Shown: positions 55,809 to 64,000 of the stretch, piece by piece
How positions within the stretch are numbered: the first letter of the stretch is position 1
Layout of the letters: each line of letters starts with the position of its first letter
DNA from: Henricia sp. BOLD:AAB3569
Taxonomy: Eukaryota > Echinodermata > Asteroidea > Spinulosida > Echinasteridae
Assembly: GCA_037783545.1 (NCBI GenBank)
Contig: JBBELK010000315.1
Coordinates: 372,001-436,000 of the forward strand
Length of the DNA stretch: 64,000 bases
Direction: 5' to 3'
Translations under genes and position numbers: made by a program
The notes under the pieces: model-generated
Told to the model about the DNA's origin: nothing
What the model saw: the letters and a program-made list of their open reading frames with translations, nothing else
Database searches by the model: none

Positions 55809-57590
55809 ATATATACACTGCCGGTCCGCAGCGCGAGAAGTGAAATCATAGTGGTGAAATATACGCTGAAACACACCCCCAAAAATCGGCAAATATTTCC
55901 CACTGCTAATACTCAAAACAGTCCATGTTTCCCTTCTACACAAAGAATATGTAATATTCTACCCATAAATAATGAAAATTATACGTACATTTGTCTATAG
56001 TCCAGTCGGGATCCAACGAAATCCGAAAAAAAAACCAAAATTACCGCCGTGGCACTGCGTGGCGCCGTATAATGGTTTCCCGTAGTCTGATTGGCTAACG
56101 ATGACGTCATTGCTCGTTCCAGATTAGACTGCCTTACGGTCTACCTATTTTGCGTTGGTTAAGTTGTACGCAAAGAGCTTTATTGAATCGCCCCGCATTC
56201 AAGTACACATACCTTATTGTTTTAAATATCTATATTTCTCTTCTTTGAACAGTATTATTAAGCCCCACTAAATCAAAACCAGTAAGCTATTAAAACTCAA
56301 AGCATAGCCAATAAGCCAGGCGTGTATTTAATCAAGTTTTGATAAGTTTTTCCTTAAAATCACTTAGCAAGGATTTGCAAGTTCAAATTTAAATCTGAAG
56401 ATTTTACTTTTTTGTACACAAGAAATAAGTAAAGGTCAGCTACTCTATTTCCCAATCTTCTGTTTCCTTGCTCTATGTTTACATCTGCCCAAATAAATTT
56501 AAATAAACAGCCAAACTCACTTTGGGAAAAATATATATTATGGTCTTGTTTTTGTGACACAGAAACACATCATGACATAAAATGATAGACTGTTCACGGT
56601 TTTCTTTATTTATTCACTGTCACACAACTTTACACAGTCACTACACAACTGATAAATAAATATGTTAAAACATGTATTATATAAATATGACATGGTGGAT
56701 TTCAAAAACATAAATATTGCCAAAAAATGTAACCCATAATGCAAAACCATCTGCTGAATAAATAGTCACATCAATTAAAAGGTTTTGCTGTTGCAGGGAG
56801 TACATCATGAAGAAATATTATTAATTAAACTCCTTAACAGCATTGTTCAATTCCAACTTTTTGAATAGATACTGAAAATAAAAAAAACTCTCTGACGATA
56901 TTTATTTTTAAAACAATTTTTTAAAATATTTAAATTGCAACACAGCAAGATGTTTGTTTGACAGTGAGATTTCTGTGAAACCAGCGACAGTTTGGGGAGA
57001 TTGTTGTCTGTGTTTGTGCAAAATTTCAGTGTAAAAAACATGCCCTTTGTTTATTTGTTTTAGCACACAAAAATGATTATCAGTTCCTCTTCGTGAGCTT
57101 CGTCGAGTGCGTAGTTTTCATTCCAGGCGTAAATGTGTGCTATTACATTGACAACGACGTTACGTGCCCCCACGTGTGCTACGTACTCCTGCTGCATTTA
57201 GGCTTTCGTGACACAGCTTATAGTTTAGCAGAAAACGAGACAGCGTGTTGAACTAAGACTGATCAGACTTGAAGTTGAGGAATTATTCGCTGGCTTGGCG
57301 CAATATATCTCTGTGGGGGCGCTTTATACTGCACCGCACTATTCTTCATCTCCAGCTCTCCCCTAATCAGTTTACACACATGATTTCGCGGAAAAACGGC
57401 CGATTTCTAGGATGTATATCTCGGCTGCCGTTTGCTCAATTAATGCAATGAATGTTGTTTTGGAATTTACAGAAAATAATCTGTATTGTGAGATGATATT
57501 TTCAATCAAAATCGAACTGAATGTTTTTCTTCCAAGTCCCTAGTAAAAAAAAGTGATTTCCCCACCTTTCTATAGGGATGTTCAGTGATC

Positions 57591-57733
57591 ACGGTGAAGG
57601 ATTAGTGATGTCCGTGAAACAAATACTTACTGTGTAAAACCAAACTAACAACCAGGACGAAATAATGACAAAAAAAGTCGACGCGACAGTAGGCAAAGCA
57701 ACGTTAGTGTTGACGTACCTGGGCGCAGCCATC
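57591..57733 (-). CDS. Candidate N-terminal exon of a small membrane protein (weak)
   Basis: On the minus strand AAGATGGCTGCGCCC starts a 47-codon frame, MAAPRYVNTNVALPTVAS followed by a hydrophobic run (FFVIISSWLLVWFY), with a consensus donor GTAAGT after the Tyr-Thr codons (about 57631). Upstream within 100 bases are GTGACGTCAC (CRE), an inverted CCAAT (GATTGGCT) and the start-site ATGGCTGC. A second open stretch, 57190-57056 on the same strand (QEYVAHVGARNVVV...), ends in TAA close to AATAAA and could be a terminal exon. I do not recognise the protein, and the connecting exons are not evident. It could be chance. Confidence 0.25.
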
Positions 57734-57955
57734 TTTACTGTGTCAGATGCAGGTCATGTGACAGAACCAACGTCAGGTGACAGAATCTAGCCAATCATGG
57801 CAAGTGTCATCCAGGCTCGGTGTTGGGTGACGTCACACCCACGCGCTTCGCAGGATTTGCGGCGAGGTTTAGCAGTGGTTGGAGCGGGCAAACTAAAGTG
57901 GCGCGCGCAAAGCACTGCTAAAGGAGTGTAGGCTAGCTAGTACAAATGTACATAA

Positions 57956-58082
57956 GGTGCGTTCGAATAGCTTCTCTGGGTCAACCCGACTTGGTCCTCG
58001 TTCCCATGGTCTCCTTGACTAATCGCACATGGCACGATCATCCCCAGGTCTGGGCTACCCCGGGAAGCTACTCGAACGCCCC
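57956..58082. mobile_element. 127-bp hairpin MITE with GCGTTCGA-TAGCTTC ends
   Basis: GGTGCGTTCGAATAGCTTC is opposed by GAAGCTACTCGAACGCCC. The pairing continues inward through CTGGG/CCCGG. Confidence 0.7.
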
Positions 58083-59650
58083 TATAGACAGTTGGCTAAA
58101 AGCACATCACGTGGACAGTTTTAAACAAGCGATATATATGCAGTTGGAACTACTTCTATTTTCTATTTGAGTAAGGTTTTTCTAGTAAAATGGTTGAATA
58201 AAATTGTGGGACACATTTAAAATTCTGTAAACGGACTTTAAATTATTGTTTGGGCTATAACTATCATTATGAAACGATTGGATTTCCTAAAAAAAACATG
58301 CTATTTTCTTTTATACAAAATGTAATTCTAAAATTGATCTCTGCTGGTTACAGCATAAGATTGAAATCAATGGAATGCTAATTTGTTTCCTAAATTATTT
58401 TGCGTTTTAAGTTTGCGACCAGGAGACGAGCGGTGGTGGATGGATGAGGTGAGTGTACCCAGAGTGCTTTGCAATTTCGTACAAGTTCCCTACAAGTGCA
58501 TTTTGTGGTGAATTTGTACATGACTTGCATGTAGCCTTTACGCCGACATACACAGTCAAATTGAAGGATAAGACTTCTCCTCTCAAAATGTTCAGGCACA
58601 AGTGATCCCTTAATCACTTGGCGATGCGTACGCAGAGCTCCGGTGTAACTAATGTTGTTCGTGTTCTGTTGACAACTCGGTCCCCAATCACATGATAACA
58701 CGGTGATTTCTATTCATAATCCACTTTAATTTCTGGAAAATTTAACTATAAAAAGGTCTGATCATTCGATTCTGTTGAGTATGGTGTTTGTGTCTTAAAT
58801 GTCAACAAAGTTTTAGTCCTTGCGGCCGTATATGAATATACAGGGTGCGCACCCCCGCCCCCTGCCCAGTCCCACCCCTCTGAAAAAAGTCCAGGCCGAA
58901 CCAGGCAACCCCAGAGTCTAAGTTTCCCCTGATCCATGGTAGGCAATCATCTTACATGAAAAAATTTTTTTAGTTCATCAAAATCAGGCCAAAATCTTGC
59001 TAAAAACATAGCTTGACATTTTATAAAGCAAACAAATTTGTGTGACATGTGCAGATTAACACTGTAGCGCGCAGCGGCGCGTACCGAAAATCGTATCTTC
59101 GAAGGACTGTCGCGAGTTTAGCAAACCGCCTTACCGTTCATGGACTCTTGGTGGCAGGAGAGGGGTTTTACTCGGAGTGGCCACGCGAATGTACAAATCT
59201 TAATGTAGTTGAATGGATCTCGCATACCTGCTGTAAAAATGAAATTCCCGTAGCTTTTGCAAAATTATTTTCTTATTGGAAGCAATCCTGACGTCATCAA
59301 GGGTATTTGTGGAGATAAAATTAAAACATAGTATCACAAATTTGGGTTGAAGTAAATGACCAAACGTTTCGCCATGGACGGCCGAGACAATTCGGTGCCT
59401 CTGGTTGTACTTGGCTATCATCGGAATAGCGAGCGTTGACGCCGAAGGCAATCGGCAGTCGGGGTTCTTCGGCGGAAGCCTTACCATTGCGGAAATTCCA
59501 GAGGCTGGCGTCATCGCTAACTTGGCCAATTGTAAAACGCCCTCCGGTGTCAATTGGACAGACAAATATGGTCTTAAATAGACTCGGATTTCAAATATGG
59601 TTTTAAATAGACTCGGATTTCAATGGCTAAAACCTGGTAGGAATATTTAT
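58083..59650. other. Stretch without a supported gene
   Basis: Two minus-strand frames of about 100 and 120 codons (58390-58701, 59200-59565) and a plus-strand run at about 59355-59580 are open but show no recognisable domain. 58850-58870 is C-rich. I do not annotate a gene. Confidence 0.4.
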
Positions 59651-59798
59651 ATAATATTGGATGGCTTTGAGGGTCATATGAGAATACATGTATACCGCAC
59701 GAGTCATGAAAATACCGAACGAGCCGAAGGCGAGTTCGGTATTTTTATGACTCGTGCGGTATATTCTCATATCACCCGAAAAGACATCCAATATTATT
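59651..59798. mobile_element. 148-bp hairpin with CCGCACGAGTCAT arms
   Basis: ATATTGGATG, TATGAGAATA, TACCGCACGAGTCAT and ATACCGAAC on the left are all complementary, in order, to the right arm, around the loop GAGCCGAAGGCGA. Confidence 0.85.
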
Positions 59799-60004
59799 AT
59801 TGTTATATAAAAGGAAGCTTTGTTTTGAAAGATTTCCGCGAGATTTTTTTCTGTTTGGTGTTGAAAACTTCAGTTTACAACTGCGTGTGCTTTTGTTACT
59901 GTACTCTTGCGCGCGTAGCACACACACGCAATCCATTCACTCGATGCACGACGTACGCGTGTGTGTGGGTGCGTCCAGCGTGCACGCGCATCAGATTGGG
60001 GCTC

Positions 60005-60150
60005 AGGGGCGGTATTCACAAAACTCAATCTAAGCGGGGTACTTAAGTCTGTCTTAAATCTAAGCACCCCGCTAAGATGAGTGGGGCACTCAACTTCGTA
60101 TTCACAAAAGATTTAAGCGCCCCGCTTATCTTAGTGGTCCACTTATGTGA
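60005..60150. repeat. Inverted TTCACAAAA/AAGCGGGG module, possible Harbinger terminus
   Basis: GGGGCGGTATTCACAAAACT and the later CGTATTCACAAAAGATTTAA precede opposed CCCCGCTTA/TAAGCGGGG words. It lies about 540 bases upstream of the Myb-like gene and may be the left end of the Harbinger element. I do not see the complementary right end inside the window. Confidence 0.45.
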
Positions 60151-60549
60151 AATCACTTAAATCAAGAAATTGGCGCATGCGCGTCACAATAGTGTATAGC
60201 TATGTGGACTGCTGTATCAATCAATTACACACATATGCAGTAAATCGTCGGGAACAAAGCGCGCGGCTTAACAGTCAACAAAGAATAAAAGTTGAAGGAA
60301 ATACTGGAAAATTCCAGTGTAAAGGTTCATCTGTAAGCACTGCAACAGAGTAAAGTCAGTAAACATAGGGCCTACTCGCGCAGACGACATGTAATACTGG
60401 CGGGTGTTTCAAAAATATAGAAATTTGTGGTAAGTTGGCACGCGCGCGTGATGTACGCGCGCGCGCTGGGTCGTATCCGGCCTGTCGAAAATAAATGATG
60501 CATGTTATTGTTGAAAGTACCTACTTAAAGTATTGGCCTAGTCAATAAA

Positions 60550-61642
60550 ATGGCAAGTAAACGAAAGCCAAACTTCTCAGAGAACGAAAAGCTGTTGCTT
60601 CTCTCTGAATGGGAGAAGCGGCAAGAGATATTGCGACCTAAATTCTCAAATACGATATCGGCCCAAGATAAGCACAAGGCTTGGCAAGACATTGCAGATG
60701 TCTTAAATTGCCAATTCCCGGCTGTACGCAGGGATGTGCCGGAACTGCAAAAAAAATGGCAAAACATGAACAGTAAAATGAAGGAGGAAGCAAGCAGGCA
60801 GAGGAAGGAGGCACGTGCTACAGGTATGGCAAACACGAGGCAATTTAATACTTCTTCTAATTCACTTTACATTAATTTTATATAAACACAGATTTAAATA
60901 ATTATGGGAAATGTACCAAGCATTGGAATTTTACGTGCGGGTATATAAGCCTACCTCCACAAAACTTGCATGAATTTGCCACAAAGTAAATATTAAGTAG
61001 TCATCTTTGGCGTGAATAAGGGCACTAGAATATATCTCGCATTTATATTATGAAAGGACTTTAATTTCATTTATACAGGAGGCGGTCCAGCACCACCTGA
61101 ATTGACTCCACTGGACCACCGGTTGATGTCCCTGCTCGGGGAAACATCACCGACCATGGTTGGCATTAGCGGTGGCATTGACAGCCTGGATGCCGTTCCG
61201 TTGCAATTTAACTTTCAAGTGGTCGAAGCAGACCCATCGGCTGCAGCCACACCCGCTGAGAGGTATAATTGTTTACTAAGATTTTAACTAATAGAATATT
61301 AATGGCAAACTTGTCTTTTAATCTTGGGGGATCATGCGTGCAAATTGTGTTATTCTTTAAAATATTTCCAACGGTTTATTTTCCTTTTTTTGTGGCGTTT
61401 CCCTCAGCTCAAACGATGATGACATCATACCGGTTCCATTGGCCTCCGTGGCTACTCTGGCTCCTCTACCGCCGACGAGGCCTAGAAAGAGAGCAAGCAG
61501 TACCAGTGAAGAGAATGAGGAATACAAGAAGTTGATCATTCTAGATCAGAGAAGATGTGTGGTGGAGACAGAGAAGCTAGAATTGGAGAAGCAGCTGCTC
61601 AAGTTGAAAATTGCACTCCTTGAGAAGTCTCTGTCCAATTAA
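60550..61642 (+). CDS. Harbinger Myb/SANT-like DNA-binding protein, three exons, 230 aa
   Basis: Exons are 60550-60823, 61079-61262 and 61408-61642. Donors are CAG|GTATGG and GAG|AG-GTATAA, acceptors TACAG|GA and CTCAG|CTC. The joined frame is 231 codons including the stop. Exon 1 encodes a Myb/SANT-like trihelix domain (FSENEKLLLLSEWEKRQEI... KAWQDIADVLN...RRDVPELQKKWQNM), as in NAIF1 and Harbinger ORF1 proteins. Exon 2 has GGGPAPPELTPLDHRLMSLL, usual after this domain. Exon 3 has a basic patch (RPRKR) and ends in a coiled coil (RCVVETEKLELEKQLLKLKI). Known Harbinger ORF1 proteins bind element ends and help bring the transposase to the nucleus. The start is the ATG in AAAATGG. It converges on the transposase at 62087-62831. 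It appears undamaged. Confidence 0.88.
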
Positions 61643-62086
61643 AGTTTTATTTGATTTGAATATTTATTCTAAAGGTTATTAAAGTACTAGGCCTATAGGC
61701 CTATTTTAATTGTTGAAAGTTGTACTGAATTTAAGTTGTGCTAAAGGTTGTTTTGACGGTACGGTCTTCAAAAAATTAAACACAAAGAACAGCACAAACT
61801 TGCGTCATGTTTTTTGTTATTGTGTGCCAATTTTTTTATTGAGCCTTGTTTTGTTTTTATTTTTAATAGCGCAATAATTTATGGGGCTGAATAGGGTCAA
61901 AATAAATACAATGTAACAATTTCAGTGAGCGCGTGGACGACAGAACGCGTTGCGGATAGTCTCTATATTAAAGTGAAGCAAAAAGCTACGTGTACATTCA
62001 TATATTGCGTATGTAAAATCATGCAGTGCAGTCATCACTTTATATTAGCATGCTTAGGATTAGGAAGAACATGAAGAACGACAAAC
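61643..62086. other. Spacer between convergent Harbinger genes
   Basis: AT-rich, no frame of note. It presumably holds both 3' ends. Confidence 0.5.
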
Positions 62087-62831
62087 TTACTGGAAATAAC
62101 TATGTACAACTTGGTTTCGAGTGAGGTTTGCATTCTGGTGCTGTAGTGGTTGATCAGGCTGTGGTGGTGGATCTAATTCCGGCTCTACATCATACTCCGG
62201 CAGCCCTCGTTGCTTTGCAATGTTGTGTAGAACGGCACATGCAGCGATCACTCGACAAACTCTCCCCGGGGAAAGACGAATCTCGCCGTGGAGGCAGTGA
62301 AATCTCCGTTTCCACTGGCCAATTGTTCTCTCCACAACGCTTCGAGTTGATCTGCAGTACGGGAAAAAAAAAAACTTAATCAGTGAAACACGTACGGCAT
62401 GAAATTTAACCTTTTGTGGATACTGATATTGTTCGCCCACTTCTGTAAGTTTATTCATCATGTCAGTCGACAAAAAACGGGAACTTCACAAAAATTGTTA
62501 GGGCTTTAGCCTACCTGTGTGCAGCATTGTACCTGGCCTCAGCAGGATTCGATGGACGTAGGAAAGGCGTAAGAAGCCACGACCTCGAAGGATACCCCGT
62601 GTCCCCGAGGAGGAAAGTTTCCGGAGCATACTGATTGGCTTCAAATTGTTCCTCAACACGGCTTTCTCTTAAAACTCGGGAGTCGTGTGTACTGCCGGGC
62701 CAGGTGGCATTGATGGCTGTGAAACGGGACTTGTCGTCGGCCACCACTTGCACGTTGATTGAGTGATAATTTTTCCGATTTACATATTGCTCTTCCTGCT
62801 CTGATGGTGCGATGATTCGTATGTGGGTCAT
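62087..62831 (-). CDS. PIF/Harbinger DDE transposase (HARBI1-like), 5'-incomplete
   Basis: Two minus-strand exons, 62831-62515 and 62351-62087, join with donor CAG|GTAGGC and acceptor CTGCAG|ATC. The joined reading runs through [20 protein letters not shown] without a break. Family motifs are [58 protein letters not shown] (second catalytic Asp) and [16 protein letters not shown] (catalytic Glu). The C-terminal [15 protein letters not shown] is also typical. The helix-turn-helix half and the first catalytic Asp, which normally sits just before THI, are absent. The visible frame has an in-frame TAA two codons upstream of the ATG, so the 5' exon is either beyond 64000 or lost. Confidence 0.88.
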
Positions 62832-64000
62832 TCTTTAGTAAGTGTCTATTTTCGTGTCCCGACACTTCGAGATGCTACATCTCAAAAACTTTATAATGAA
62901 AATCTTATTTTTAAGCGGTAAAATAATCTTTAACATATTTATGATTATATGCAGTGGTACAAATTCTTGAAAAAATCGACAGGGTGCTTATTTTTTTACG
63001 ATGAACCTTCAAAATACCCCAAAAACGCATGTCCCGGTGGTATCTCTCAAAATGTCCCCATTGCCATAATTTTTAAAATAAGCAGCTTAAAAAAATAATT
63101 ATACTACCAGAAGCCAAGTATAGTTGGTCTCCTCCAAATGCAAAATTTAAAATTACATCATTAAACCATATTTGCATGAAATCTGACATTTTAAGAGTCA
63201 AAAATCGTGTCCCTGGATTTTTGGTCATCTCCGTCACGATATTTTGGAGCATCATATGATAGAGAACTGACCATGAACAAGACTTGCATTAGTCCATCGG
63301 ATACCTCAGAGCCTATAGAGCAAGAAATAACCCATTAATTAAAGAAGACTGCAACCCGTAATAGCCAAGGAATTGTGGACTTTCTCAAACAATTACAATA
63401 GTACCTTTATTCAACGTCATCTCCGAACGCTTTATAACATCTGATTTGTGTTTTTAATCTTTACAAGTATTCATGCAAACGATCACAATTGTGCCAACTT
63501 CCAAGCTTCTGTTGTATTTGGGCTTCAAACAGACTGTGGGTTGTGTTATAAAAGTTTAATTGTTTATTTAGTCATATCCGTCACAGTCAGTTCCATCACT
63601 TTTTGCCGTGATGGAGATGGTTTTTTGGCATTTTGGGTCATCTCCGTCACGATATTTTGGAGTGTCATATCTGATTTGTTTTTGCATTTTCATTTGCCAA
63701 TAATGGCAATAAAATGAGGACAATAAGTTGCGTTATATTCTGTTCAAAGCCCTCCGGTCACTGGTTGTTATTCCATGTTTAAACTTTAAATTCTCTTGTT
63801 TGATTTTACTCAGTTTCCGAAGTCACTGTCAAAATTCGTCATTTCCGTCACGAAAGTGTGACGGATATGATTTTAGCACATTTTTCCCATGCTACAACAC
63901 TGAAAAGTTAATGTTAATGAAATTAAACAAAACTCCCCTAAAGATTGTGCCGAACGTTAATTATAGTTGTTGTGTACCTTAATGATCATGTTCCACTAAA
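62832..64000. other. Stretch without a supported gene; diverged repeats
   Basis: GGTCATCTCCGTCACGATAT occurs at about 63225 and again at about 63637 in near-identical context (followed by TTTTGGAG and CATAT). Related TCCGTCAC words lie at 63578 and 63846, where CGTCACGAAAGTGTGACG is palindromic. No coding exon is recognised. Confidence 0.5.

Larger units (their letters stand above)
55190..57930. mobile_element. 2.74-kb element with ~80-bp inverted ends
   Basis: ACACTCCTTTAGCAGTGCTT (from 55190) through TATCCTGCGAAG is the complement of 57843-57930 with only a few differences. AGGCTA lies just outside both ends (a possible mutated duplication). No transposase is recognised. It contains a nested hairpin (55361-55808) and, near its right end on the minus strand, a promoter-like stretch with a short open frame. 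Confidence 0.8.

Noticed and set aside
58390-58701. 103-codon minus-strand frame
   Set aside because: No recognisable motif, no splice or promoter context, and composition like its surroundings.
59200-59580. 121-codon minus frame and overlapping plus-strand frame with a signal-peptide-like start
   Set aside because: Both strands are open over the same GC-richer patch, neither has a supported start or known domain, and the plus frame has a stop just upstream without an ATG.

Overview
The window looks like intergenic and multigene-family DNA from a marine invertebrate deuterostome. An echinoderm is my first guess, an amphioxus or hemichordate less likely. The reasons are frequent TACATGTAC and TAGGCCTA words, dense small inverted-repeat elements, several non-LTR retrotransposon pieces, and intronless tandem rhodopsin-type receptor genes. 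The species call is inference and only moderately secure. There is no prokaryotic gene organisation, CRISPR array, rRNA or bona fide tRNA gene.

Layout. 1-1035 is the edge of a 345-bp satellite. 1036-22000 holds no host gene that I can support. It is a patchwork of nested elements: a foldback with ~370-bp arms carrying a LINE that itself carries a MITE (2297-4530), a TTAA-flanked MITE (4682-5308), a TAA-flanked element (6142-7407), several hairpin elements, a 661-bp near-perfect palindrome with a 9-bp target duplication (12323-12983), and a long-armed inverted-repeat element enclosing a LINE with a long open reverse-transcriptase frame (16209-20012).

22231-53171 is a head-to-tail, plus-strand array of nine copies of one intronless class-A G-protein-coupled receptor gene. 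Three copies have full-length frames (24780-25793, 30418-31470, 52155-53171) and six are broken. The receptors resemble the Moody/Tre1/melatonin-like orphan branch, but have NRC where most family members have DRY or NRY, and C-F-M/S-P in place of the usual C-W-x-P in TM6. Flanks are duplicated with the genes, so many mobile elements can be read as filled sites against empty sites elsewhere in the same window. These include a 637-bp TTAA element between genes, an 832-bp TTAA element nested inside one copy of it, a 442-bp TTAA element, a 2,143-bp element with a TGA duplication, a 5,249-bp Helentron-like element inserted between two T residues, and a short LINE with an 8-bp duplication.

53174-60500 returns to repeats, including a 2.74-kb element with ~80-bp inverted ends. 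60550-62831 is a PIF/Harbinger transposon with a three-exon Myb/SANT-like gene and a convergent, 5'-incomplete two-exon DDE transposase. How the receptors are used is unknown. The sequence shows a fast birth-and-death receptor cluster whose copies are being broken, copied and interrupted by small DNA transposons.
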